Source of the DNA: an uncultured Lachnoclostridium sp.
Lineage (GTDB): Bacteria; Bacillota; Clostridia; Lachnospirales; Lachnospiraceae
DNA: 7,415 bases
Direction of reading: 5' to 3'
NCBI GenBank assembly: GCA_958425285.1
Contig: CATZVV010000084.1
Span: forward strand, 1-7,415
Part shown: positions 1 through 7,129 of the stretch, piece by piece
Numbering within the stretch: position 1 is the first letter of the stretch
How the letters are laid out: the number at the start of each line of letters is the position of its first letter
The notes under the pieces: model-generated
Databases searched by the model: none
What the model saw: the letters and a program-made list of their open reading frames with translations, nothing else
What the model was told of the DNA's origin: nothing
Position numbers and translations under genes: made by a program

Positions 1-840
1 ATTCGGAAGAATTACTTCTACCAGCCCCATCCATTTAGATAGAGACATGGATTTCACCTTTGTAAAAATTGCCTGCATACAAAGACGCTGTCTTTCTGTC
101 CGTGCATAATCATTTGTCTTTCCGGATTGACTGACTACAGCCCATTTCGGGTCGCCTTTTTTACCATGACGTATCTGACAGTATGCCATTGCCTGATAGC
201 CGTTGAGTATTTGCTTTCCCGGCTTCAGATTCCGATACTTTTTCTTAATAATATAATTTGTATTATTCAGATTATATGCCTCGGATTCTGTCAAATCCAG
301 TTCAACCCCACCGATTTCATTGACAAGCTGCGTAAAGGCATCTAAATTAACAATGACATAGCCATCCAGCTTAATTCCAAAATTATTTGCTATTGTCTTA
401 TACAAACACTTAATTCCACCATTTGCATAAGCTGCATTTAATTTTTCAGTCCGATTCAAAGGTTCCGCTATCGGAATGTATAAATCACGCATCAAAGAGG
501 TCAGCTTCAATTCATTATTTTTCAAATCCATTGTTGCTATCATCATTGAATCCGTATTTTTTGAACTTGTCCGATCAATCGTCGAACTACTCCTTTTTTT
601 ATTCGTACTTCCATCATATCCAACCAGTAAAATATTAATTACATCCTTATCAAATTTCAGATTAATACCAGACAGATCCACATCATCCAAATCATCTTTG
701 CTGGAAATATTAATTAATCCCATAGCACCATCCAGCTTCCATTTTGCTGTTGCTACAAGACTGCCCATGACAGCACACACAATGAGCCCAAACACAAAAA
801 ATATCTTCCTTACTCTTCCCTTCTTCTTCCTTTTTGCCAT
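1..840 (-). CDS. LytR-CpsA-Psr (LCP) family wall polymer transferase, C-terminus cut by the window edge
   Basis: LCP proteins are membrane-anchored, extracellular phosphotransferases that move lipid-linked glycopolymers such as teichoic acids, capsule or rhamnose polysaccharides onto peptidoglycan. The frame is open for 280 codons to position 1 with no stop, so the end is missing. Seen in the translation: a basic N-terminus (KRKKKGRVRK), one membrane segment at about residues 13-31, then the LCP core. The core shows NILLVGYDGS (69-78), NTDSMMIATMD (95-105), SLMRDLYIPI (115-124; the Arg-Asp matches the pyrophosphate-binding motif), KLNAAYANGG (133-142), GYVIVNLDAF plus NEIGGVELDL (about 160-183), and DYARTERQR (244-252). 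The start at 840 is chosen because GGAG lies six bases upstream; an in-frame ATG at 852 has no such site. It follows the glycosyltransferase at 881-1795 by 40 bases, which suggests that the polymer made by those enzymes is its substrate (inference). Family assignment is firm; the polymer is unknown. Confidence 0.93.
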   Translation of the reverse strand, partial: MAKRKKKGRVRKIFFVFGLIVCAVMGSLVATAKWKLDGAMGLINISSKDDLDDVDLSGINLKFDKDVINILLVGYDGSTNKKRSSSTIDRTSSKNTDSMMIATMDLKNNELKLTSLMRDLYIPIAEPLNRTEKLNAAYANGGIKCLYKTIANNFGIKLDGYVIVNLDAFTQLVNEIGGVELDLTESEAYNLNNTNYIIKKKYRNLKPGKQILNGYQAMAYCQIRHGKKGDPKWAVVSQSGKTNDYARTERQRLCMQAIFTKVKSMSLSKWMGLVEVILPN

Positions 841-846
841 AATCTT

Positions 847-850
847 CTCC
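847..850 (-). promoter_or_regulatory. Ribosome binding site deciding the LCP start
   Basis: On the minus strand GGAG is followed by AAGATT and then ATG at 840, a six-base spacer. The in-frame upstream ATG at 852-850 overlaps this GGAG and has no purine-rich site at a proper distance, so initiation at 840 is favoured. Confidence 0.6.
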
Positions 851-880
851 ATTCTAATTGCCCATATAAAAAATTCATGT

Positions 881-1795
881 TTACAACAATAACAATAATG
901 CCAAGTTACGAATCAGCCCAGATTTTAAGTAACCATTTTTGATACACATATATCTTCGGCGAAAAAATCCCATTTCTGGCAGTGCAGCAAAATTTCTACA
1001 CATTTCTTTTATTCCAGGTGAAAATTGTTCTTCAAATATTGTATAAAATGCCTTTCCCTGTCGAAAGGTCTCTCGTAGACGTACTCTCTGTTCTCTCAGT
1101 GAACGAAGCCGATTTGCAAAGTAACTTCCAAAACCAGTACCGCCAATCATGTTTCTGCTATGCTGGCGGTAATAAAGTGTTTCCTTATCCAAAAAACTTA
1201 TCTTTCCCATTGCAGCACAGATTAATGCCATCCACCAATCATGAACCCGAGCTTCCTCCGGTATCTCCTCCAAGTATGGACGAATATTACCATTCACCAT
1301 AAGTGTACAGCCTGTACACTTATTTTCTATTAAAAGATGTGATATGTCAACCTTTGAAGTATCAAAATGACTATTTTTTTGAAAAGAACCCATAGGTTCT
1401 TCTGTTTCACTATTATACAGCACTGCGTCTGAAAAAACCATAACAGGCTTTCCCTTTTCCTCTGTTTTCTTCATATGTGCCAGAGTAATCGAAATCTTAT
1501 CTTCCATCCATATATCATCCTGATCACTCAACATAACATAAGGTGCTGTTGTTCTTTTTATACCTTGTAAAAAATTTTCTGTATATCCAAGATTCTTTTT
1601 ATTACAGTGTAGATGAACTTTGTCTGGGAATTTTTTTTCATACTCCCCAATAATCTCCCTTGTCTGATCTGTTGAGCCATCATCACATACTTCAATTTTA
1701 AAATCATCAAAACTATTATTTAATATTGAATCCATTTGCTGTCTGATAAAACGTTCCCCATTATAAGTTGCCAAAACAATCTGTACTAATGACAT
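881..1795 (-). CDS. Family 2 glycosyltransferase, rhamnosyltransferase-like (304 aa)
   Basis: This is a GT-A fold, nucleotide-sugar-dependent glycosyltransferase acting at the cytoplasmic face of the membrane, probably in synthesis of a surface polysaccharide. Visible motifs: ATYNGERF near the N-terminus (9-16), the nucleotide-binding DDGSTD (38-43), the metal-binding SDQDDIW (90-96), then HDWW (185-188) and YRQHSRNMIGG (209-219). The last two are typical of the GT2 branch that includes RfbN/RfbF-like rhamnosyltransferases. A frame-extended version could begin with TTG at 1816, but ATG at 1795 is preferred: it overlaps the TAA of the preceding gene (TAATG), has AAGGA eight bases upstream, and puts the family's hydrophobic first strand directly after the start. 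The C-terminus ends in five leucines encoded by alternating TTA and TTG. Translational coupling to the preceding glycosyltransferase is likely. The sugar and acceptor cannot be read from sequence; rhamnose is inferred from subfamily resemblance. Confidence 0.9.
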   Translation of the reverse strand: MSLVQIVLATYNGERFIRQQMDSILNNSFDDFKIEVCDDGSTDQTREIIGEYEKKFPDKVHLHCNKKNLGYTENFLQGIKRTTAPYVMLSDQDDIWMEDKISITLAHMKKTEEKGKPVMVFSDAVLYNSETEEPMGSFQKNSHFDTSKVDISHLLIENKCTGCTLMVNGNIRPYLEEIPEEARVHDWWMALICAAMGKISFLDKETLYYRQHSRNMIGGTGFGSYFANRLRSLREQRVRLRETFRQGKAFYTIFEEQFSPGIKEMCRNFAALPEMGFFRRRYMCIKNGYLKSGLIRNLALLLLL

Positions 1796-2724
1796 TACCT
1801 TTTTCCTTCCTCCCAAAACTTTTTATTCATCGAAAATTTCCGAACAAGGGAAAGCGGAAATTTCTCATATCTTTTTCCGAATTGGTATCCAAGGAACTTA
1901 AATCCACTCTGCAAAACTAAGTCCGGAAGCATGTACCACTTTCCTTTCACTATTAAGTATTTCATCGTCTGCTTCACTAGTTTTATCCCCTCGGATTCAG
2001 ATTTTACAGAACCAAAAATATCTTTAAACTGCTGCTGGGAAACAGCCAGATCAAAATTCCTTGTAAACTGCTGCCAATACGTATATTTATGTGCATGTAT
2101 TACCTTCGCATCTGCTGCATAAGCAATTTTGTACCCAAAGTCAATAACAGAAGCTGCCAAAATCATATCTTCATTAAAAATTGTTTTTGTCACAAACCCA
2201 CCTAACTGTTTATAAACTTCTCTTCGGTACATAGCACATACATTGGAACAAAAATAAGTTTTTATCCCTAGACGCTCTAAATCTTCTTTGGATTTCACAA
2301 AACTATCTGAAGGATAATTAAACTGTCTTGTATAATGTTCAATAACACCCACTTCATCACTTGCCAGCTGTCTTGCATAAACACTAGCAATTGTCTCATC
2401 CTGAAAAGCTGCTAACAGCCTCTCAATCAAAAATTTATCTACAGGCACAGCATCCTGAGTCATAAAAAGCATAAAATCTGCTTTTGCCATGGAAGCCCCC
2501 AGATTTCTCGTCCCCCCATGATCAAAATCTGTCTTTTCAACCGGAACAGTTTCTACACCCGGCATCTGCTCCAGAAGTTGTTTTACCCGTGAATCTTCCT
2601 CCGGATTCACTTTTGTCATCATAAAACGAACTACAGATGGCTTTATTGTCTGACATTTCAACATCCGAATCAGCTTTTCTAATTTTTCATCCGGCCGGTA
2701 CACCGGAATTATTATCTCTACCAT
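1795..2724 (-). CDS. Family 2 glycosyltransferase, rhamnosyltransferase type (309 aa)
   Basis: This is a GT-A glycosyltransferase predicted to add a deoxysugar, probably L-rhamnose from dTDP-rhamnose, to a growing wall or capsule glycan on the inner membrane face. It shows the signature series of the bacterial rhamnosyltransferase group: EIIIPVYRP (3-11), KTDFDHGGTRNLG (64-76), FMTQDAVP (87-94, in the place of the DXD motif), YARQLASDE (116-124) with RQFNYP (133-138), FCSNVCAMYRREVY (158-171), LGGF (174-177) and NEDM (184-187), then a conserved C-terminal His/Tyr/Arg-rich stretch around residues 210-225. The length is normal for the group. The ATG has GGAGG four bases upstream, slightly close but strong. 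It starts 19 bases after the metH stop and ends overlapping the next glycosyltransferase by one base. Family assignment is firm; the rhamnose specificity is family-based inference. Confidence 0.92.
   Translation of the reverse strand: MVEIIIPVYRPDEKLEKLIRMLKCQTIKPSVVRFMMTKVNPEEDSRVKQLLEQMPGVETVPVEKTDFDHGGTRNLGASMAKADFMLFMTQDAVPVDKFLIERLLAAFQDETIASVYARQLASDEVGVIEHYTRQFNYPSDSFVKSKEDLERLGIKTYFCSNVCAMYRREVYKQLGGFVTKTIFNEDMILAASVIDFGYKIAYAADAKVIHAHKYTYWQQFTRNFDLAVSQQQFKDIFGSVKSESEGIKLVKQTMKYLIVKGKWYMLPDLVLQSGFKFLGYQFGKRYEKFPLSLVRKFSMNKKFWEEGKR
1804..1813 (-). promoter_or_regulatory. Ribosome binding site at the glycosyltransferase overlap
   Basis: On the minus strand the end of the upstream gene reads GGAGGAAGGA followed by eight bases and the overlapping TAATG. 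It supports the ATG at 1795 over the TTG at 1816, which has no purine-rich site upstream. The site lies inside the last codons of the preceding coding region, as expected for coupled translation. Confidence 0.6.
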
Positions 2725-2743
2725 ACTTCCTCCATTGCCGGTA

Positions 2744-5155
2744 CTATTCCCTGTGAAGCAGCCGGTTAACTAGTTTCACTGCTTCTGAAGCATCTTTCGA
2801 ATATCCATCTGCACCAATCTCGTCCGCATAACTCTGTGTAATAACAGCACCACCGATAATCACTTTTACAGGCAGTTCCTCTTCCTGGACCAGCCGGATA
2901 ACATCTTTCATTGCAAGCATTGTTGTCGTCATCAGCGCAGACAACCCAATTATACTTGCATGTTCCTGCTTTGCTGTTTTAATAATTTGTTCTGCCTCCA
3001 CATCCTTGCCAAGATCAATTACATTGTATCCATAATTTTTTAACATCAATACAACAAGGTTTTTCCCAATATCATGAATATCACCTTTCACGGTTGCCAT
3101 TACAATCGTTTCCAACTGCTCACCACACCGCTCTTTCTCCAGTAAAGGTTCCAGATAAGCAATGCCCTGCTCCATTGTCTCTGCACTCGAAATCAGCTGA
3201 GGTAAAAAATACTTCTTTTCCTCAAAGAGCTCACCGACCCGGTTAATTCCGGGTATGAATTCTTTATCTATAATCTCTTTCGGCTTTTTTCCTTCTTCCA
3301 GTGCTTGCTTTACCATCTGTACAATCCGGTTCTTTTTTCCTTTAATAACAACCTCTTTCAAACCAGTTTCCGCAATCTCTTCCGACTGATTTTTCATTTC
3401 TCCCGTCACATGTGCTGCCATAACTCCATTAATATAAGACAAATCTGCCTCTTTTTTGTTTAAAAGCAAATCCGAGGCAAGTGCTGCATTCATAAGTAAT
3501 GTCTGGGATGGATTGGCAATTGCCATTGTTAATCCATGTCCGATTGCCATCGTCAAAAATGCACTATTTACAAACTGCCTCTCAGGAAGTCCAAAAGAAA
3601 TATTGGAAAGTCCACAAATGGTTGCAACTCCAAGTTCTTCTTTACAATACCGGATTGTCTCAAAAACTTCCAATGCAGCCTTTGCGTTTGCACCAATTGT
3701 AGCAACTAGGCCATCGACTACAATATCCTCTGCCGTCAAACCAGCCTCTCTGGCATGGCTTAAAATTGTATTTATAATTACTTTCTTTTCCTCCAGTGTT
3801 TCGGGTAATCCTTTATCAGACAATGGAAGAAGAATAAACATGGCACCATATTTTTTTGCTGCAGGAATTAATTTTTGAATCTTTTCTGGTTCCAGTGAAA
3901 TCGAATTAATCAGGGCACGTCCCGGATAAATCCGCAACGCTGCTTCAACTACTTCCGGATAGCTGGAATCAATGCTTAATGGTAAATCAACCGTATTCGT
4001 CAAAAGGTTGACTGCCTGCAGCATTCGCTCTTTCTCATCAATTCCATTCATTCCCATATTTACATCTAATATCTTGGCTCCGCGTGCCGCCTGTTCTTCT
4101 GCCATAGAAACAACTAAATCGAAGCAGCCCTCCTTTAACTGTGCCTGTAAAGCCTTTTTCCCGGTTGGATTAATGCGCTCTCCTACAACCATAAAAGTTC
4201 CATCTAAGTCCACAAAGGTTGTGTTCCTCTCTGTAGTCAGCGCACATATATTCCTATTAGAGAAATCCTGGAATTTTTCTTTCTTAACATATGCAATCAT
4301 CTTCTCCATATGCTTCGGTGTTGTACCACAGCATCCACCTAAAACGGACGCTCCTGCTTTTGCTAATCCTGCCATTGAATCTGCAAACTCATCCGGATTC
4401 ATATCATAGCAGGTCTTTTCGTTTATCAGTTTCGGAAGACCTGCATTTGGCTTTGCTATGATTGGTACTTTGGATACCTTCTTCATTTGCAGCACAGCTT
4501 CAATCATTTTATCCGGACCCGTAGAGCAGTTTAATCCAACTGCATCTACACCCATTGCCTGCAGTACAATCACCGCCGTCTCAGGATTTGTTCCATATAA
4601 AGTCCGCATATCCTCCTGATAAGTCAAAGTCACAATCACCGGAAGATTGCACGTTTCCTTAACGGCCAGAACAGCAGCACGACACTCCTGTAAGCTCATC
4701 ATTGTTTCAACAGCAAACAAATCAACACCTGCCTCCAGACTAAAACGAACCTGCTCTTTATAAACTTCAACCAATTCTTCAAACGTTAATGTTCCCATTG
4801 GAGCAAGTTGCTCTCCTGTCATTGTCATATCACCGGCAATATATACTTTTCTCTCTGCACCGGCTTCCGATATTGCTCTTTCTGACAGATGGATTAATGC
4901 TTTTGTCATTTCCTCCTGTCTGTCTTGAAGTCCATACTCTGCTAATTTAATCGAATTGCAAGTAAAGGTGGGTGCATAAAGTACATCACTGCCCGCCCGG
5001 ATATATCTCTTTTGCAGTTCTATAAAAATTTCCTCATGTTCCAGAATCCATTGTTCGGGACAAACTCCACTCTCCATCCCTTTCTCCTGAAGATTGGAGC
5101 CGGTTGCTCCATCTAGAAAAAGGAAACCTTCTTTTAACTTCTGTCTGAAATCCAT
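2744..5155 (-). CDS. metH: Cobalamin-dependent methionine synthase, short form without reactivation domain (803 aa)
   Basis: This cytoplasmic enzyme transfers the methyl group of 5-methyltetrahydrofolate to homocysteine through methylcobalamin, giving methionine and tetrahydrofolate. Three modules are visible. A homocysteine-binding zinc barrel occupies about residues 5-290, with LDGATGSNL (14-22), GLNCSTGP (207-214) and GGCCGTTP (273-280); C210, C275 and C276 match the zinc ligands. A pterin-binding barrel covers about 320-560, with VGERINPTG (324-332), ILDVNMG (362-368), SIDSS (394-398) and GLSNISFGLPERQ (515-527). A cobalamin module covers about 605-803, with a helical cap (PGINRVGELFEE) and GDIHDIG (691-697); H694 is the lower axial cobalt ligand. 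The protein stops there. E. coli MetH is about 1,230 residues and carries a further S-adenosylmethionine-binding reactivation domain, absent here; short forms of this kind are known in Thermotoga and many Clostridia. The start ATG has AGGA eight bases upstream. The stop is TAG, 19 bases before the next gene. Confidence 0.95.
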   Translation of the reverse strand: MDFRQKLKEGFLFLDGATGSNLQEKGMESGVCPEQWILEHEEIFIELQKRYIRAGSDVLYAPTFTCNSIKLAEYGLQDRQEEMTKALIHLSERAISEAGAERKVYIAGDMTMTGEQLAPMGTLTFEELVEVYKEQVRFSLEAGVDLFAVETMMSLQECRAAVLAVKETCNLPVIVTLTYQEDMRTLYGTNPETAVIVLQAMGVDAVGLNCSTGPDKMIEAVLQMKKVSKVPIIAKPNAGLPKLINEKTCYDMNPDEFADSMAGLAKAGASVLGGCCGTTPKHMEKMIAYVKKEKFQDFSNRNICALTTERNTTFVDLDGTFMVVGERINPTGKKALQAQLKEGCFDLVVSMAEEQAARGAKILDVNMGMNGIDEKERMLQAVNLLTNTVDLPLSIDSSYPEVVEAALRIYPGRALINSISLEPEKIQKLIPAAKKYGAMFILLPLSDKGLPETLEEKKVIINTILSHAREAGLTAEDIVVDGLVATIGANAKAALEVFETIRYCKEELGVATICGLSNISFGLPERQFVNSAFLTMAIGHGLTMAIANPSQTLLMNAALASDLLLNKKEADLSYINGVMAAHVTGEMKNQSEEIAETGLKEVVIKGKKNRIVQMVKQALEEGKKPKEIIDKEFIPGINRVGELFEEKKYFLPQLISSAETMEQGIAYLEPLLEKERCGEQLETIVMATVKGDIHDIGKNLVVLMLKNYGYNVIDLGKDVEAEQIIKTAKQEHASIIGLSALMTTTMLAMKDVIRLVQEEELPVKVIIGGAVITQSYADEIGADGYSKDASEAVKLVNRLLHRE

Positions 5156-5223
5156 CCTGACTTTCCTTTCTAATTCTCTATTTCAATTGTTTCTTTTTTT
5201 TATTTGTTTCAATCTATCAATTA

Positions 5224-5252
5224 AGAATACCACGTTAGCCGTGGTTTTTCAA
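5224..5252 (-). promoter_or_regulatory. Candidate sigma-A promoter for metH
   Basis: On the minus strand TTGAAA (5252-5247) is followed by a 17-base spacer and TATTCT (5229-5224). The spacer ends in TGG just before the -10 element, giving an extended TGn motif. Five of six -35 bases and four of six -10 bases match consensus. Transcription would start about 60 to 65 bases before the metH ATG, leaving an A-rich leader too short for a known riboswitch. The promoter is predicted from sequence only; it would let metH and the glycan genes be expressed independently of asnB. Confidence 0.45.
5229..5245. repeat. Perfect 6-base inverted repeat with 5-base loop between asnB and metH
   Basis: ACCACG and CGTGGT are perfect complements separated by TTAGC. 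On the plus strand five T residues (5245-5249) follow, resembling a terminator, but no plus-strand gene ends here. On the minus strand, the direction of transcription, the tail is ATTCTTAATT, a poor U tract. The repeat fills almost the whole spacer of the candidate metH promoter, so it could be an operator. A weak terminator after asnB, whose stop lies 18 bases upstream in the transcript, is the main alternative. Confidence 0.5.
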
Positions 5253-5263
5253 TCCAAAAAGTG

Positions 5264-7114
5264 TCAGAGGATCTGAATCCGGTACTTTTCCATCCAGTAG
5301 TTTACCTGCAGCATAAAAGCAAGCATTTGTGGACCCGCCATTAACTGCCCATACCATGGGCAGCCATAATCAGACGGGCTGTCTAAAAAGGTATTTACTT
5401 TTTTTAAGTCTAAAAACTGACGAATTGGTGCATTCGGATTAGAGAGTACATCCTTAAGCCGTCTGCCAAGCAACTTTTCGTATTCAGGATGGTAGCTCTT
5501 CGGGTAAGGACTTTTTCTTCTCCATAAAATTTCCTGTGGCAAATGTTCTACACCGGCAAGGCGCAGCAGCCCTTTTACGATTCCATTCGGGCACTTCATT
5601 TTCCATGGCACATTCCAGACATATTCAACAATCCGGTGATCCGCAAGCGGAACTCTTGCCTCCAGTCCGGAATACATACTTGTGCGATCCATACGGTCTA
5701 ATAATGTCACCATAAACCATTTTAAATTCAGATAGGCAATCTCACGTCTTCTTTTTTCCTCTGGGGTATCCTCCGATAAAATTGGAGTTTCGCAAATCGT
5801 CTTCTCATAAGCATCTTTTGCATATTCCTCTAAAGGAAGCTCCTGAATCAAATCATCTAATAATAACATCTTTCTCGGCGCAAGATCCGTTGACCACGGA
5901 AAGGCATGTGTCTCAAATGCTTCCTTCTTGTGAAACCATGGATAGCCTCCGAAAATTTCATCGGCGCATTCTCCGGTCAACGTAACCTTATTATGTGCAA
6001 CAACCTTAGAACAAAAGTACAACAGCGATGACTCCACATCAGCCATACATGGTAAATCTCTTGCGTCTACTGCCCGAAACAGGTTTTCAATCATGTCATC
6101 ATTATTACATACGAGATACCGATGATCACTGCCACAATATTGTACCATCTGGTCAACCCATGGACGATCCTGGCTTGGCTGGAAGGAATTGGCTTGAAAA
6201 TATTTACTATTCTCCTCAAAGTCAAACGAAAATGTATTTAATGGCTCGCCGTGTTTTTTTCTCTCTTTAGCACAAACCGCCGTTACCAGACTACTGTCCA
6301 CACCACCAGACAAAAAAGTACTAATCGGTATGTCTGCTAACATCTGCATTTTAATCGCATCTTCTACAAGAAATGAGGTTTTTTCAACTGTCTTCCAAAA
6401 GGAATCTTCATGTACCCGACTTTCCAGTTTCCAGTATGTTTGGTCCTTTCGCATTCCCTGCTCAAAACAGAGGTAATGTCCGGGCAGAACTTCCTCTATT
6501 CCATGAAAAACTCCTTTCCCATATGATTTTGCAGGTCCTAGCGCAAAAATTTCACAAAGACCCTCTTTATCCACTGTAGGTCGTACACCCGGATACTCAA
6601 AGAGCGCTTTCATTTCAGACGCAAATATAAGACCTCCTTCTCTTTGGGTATAAAACAAAGGTTTTACATCCAAGCGATCACGGAATAAAAACATGCACTT
6701 TGAAGTTTCATCCCAAATAGCAATTGCAAAAATACCATTTAAACGTTTTATAAAATCCGGACCATACCTCATAAAACCAACGAGTATAACTTCTGTGTCA
6801 CTCGTTGTCTCAAACTTCTCTCCTTCTTGCATCAGTTCACTTTTTAATTGCCTCATATTATAAATTTCACCATTAAAAATAATACAGCATTCCCTAGTTC
6901 CATGTCTTCGAACCATCGGCTGATGACCGGTTCTCAAATCAATGATTGACAACCTGACATGTGCCATTCCACAATTCCTCTTTAGGTAAATCCCATCATC
7001 ATCTGGTCCGCGGTGTTTTTGCACGATATTCATCCTTCGAAGAACCGGAATCCACTGCCTTCTTTGTAACACATAATCTTTTCTCAGATTACAAAATCCC
7101 GCTATTCCACACAT
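5264..7114 (-). CDS. asnB: Asparagine synthase, glutamine-hydrolysing (616 aa)
   Basis: This cytoplasmic two-domain amidotransferase takes ammonia from glutamine and amidates an ATP-activated carboxyl, normally that of aspartate. The N-terminal glutaminase domain (about 1-200) begins MCGIAGF, with Cys2 as the nucleophile after Met removal, and shows HRGPDDDG (34-41), HVRLSIIDL (52-60), IFNGEIYN (79-86) and SDTEV (105-109). The synthetase domain (about 240-550) shows the ATP-pyrophosphatase loop FLSGGVDSS (267-275), LTGECADEIFGGYPWF (379-394) and LEARVPLADHRIVEY (484-498). Length is as expected. The start has AAGGAGG six bases upstream. One oddity: the motif usually written RDRxGVKPL reads RDRLDVKPL, with Asp149 in place of a conserved Gly. 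The gene begins 15 bases after the stop of a dpaB remnant. Some AsnB relatives amidate diaminopimelate in peptidoglycan (B. subtilis AsnB, Corynebacterium LtsA), and the wall-glycan genes downstream leave that open; aspartate remains the default. Confidence 0.95.
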   Translation of the reverse strand: MCGIAGFCNLRKDYVLQRRQWIPVLRRMNIVQKHRGPDDDGIYLKRNCGMAHVRLSIIDLRTGHQPMVRRHGTRECCIIFNGEIYNMRQLKSELMQEGEKFETTSDTEVILVGFMRYGPDFIKRLNGIFAIAIWDETSKCMFLFRDRLDVKPLFYTQREGGLIFASEMKALFEYPGVRPTVDKEGLCEIFALGPAKSYGKGVFHGIEEVLPGHYLCFEQGMRKDQTYWKLESRVHEDSFWKTVEKTSFLVEDAIKMQMLADIPISTFLSGGVDSSLVTAVCAKERKKHGEPLNTFSFDFEENSKYFQANSFQPSQDRPWVDQMVQYCGSDHRYLVCNNDDMIENLFRAVDARDLPCMADVESSLLYFCSKVVAHNKVTLTGECADEIFGGYPWFHKKEAFETHAFPWSTDLAPRKMLLLDDLIQELPLEEYAKDAYEKTICETPILSEDTPEEKRRREIAYLNLKWFMVTLLDRMDRTSMYSGLEARVPLADHRIVEYVWNVPWKMKCPNGIVKGLLRLAGVEHLPQEILWRRKSPYPKSYHPEYEKLLGRRLKDVLSNPNAPIRQFLDLKKVNTFLDSPSDYGCPWYGQLMAGPQMLAFMLQVNYWMEKYRIQIL

Positions 7115-7120
7115 GTTTTT

Positions 7121-7127
7121 CCTCCTT
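7121..7127 (-). promoter_or_regulatory. Strong ribosome binding site of asnB
   Basis: AAGGAGG on the minus strand lies six bases before the asnB ATG and fixes the start that places Cys2 after the initiator Met. The site overlaps the second of two consecutive stop codons (TAA TGA) ending the dpaB remnant. A 12-base palindrome (TTCATTAATGAA, 7126-7137) touches it; its significance is unknown. Confidence 0.7.
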
Positions 7128-7129
7128 CA

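Noticed and set aside
838..852. In-frame ATG at 852 as the LCP start
   Set aside because: No ribosome binding site upstream, whereas GGAG sits six bases before the ATG at 840.
127..892. Plus-strand open frames of 71-138 codons in the first 900 bases
   Set aside because: They lie antisense to the LCP coding frame, which runs open for 280 codons with full family motifs. They have no recognisable domains or convincing binding sites.
1795..1816. Upstream TTG start giving seven extra residues for the second glycosyltransferase
   Set aside because: It is a TTG codon without a purine-rich site. The ATG at 1795 overlaps the previous stop, has a good binding site, and begins at the family's first strand.
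3456..4409. Plus-strand open frames of 140 and 145 codons inside metH
   Set aside because: Antisense shadows of strongly conserved methionine synthase modules; composition reflects reverse-complement codons and no family is recognised.
5229..5249. Rho-independent terminator on the plus strand
   Set aside because: The stem followed by five T residues looks plausible, but no plus-strand gene ends there. In the transcribed direction the U tract is poor, so I report it as an inverted repeat of uncertain role.
5156..5263. SAM (S-box), T-box or cobalamin riboswitch before metH
   Set aside because: The gap is only 108 bases, mostly A-rich and unstructured, with a single 6-base hairpin. None of the conserved cores of those elements is visible and there is no room for an aptamer plus expression platform.
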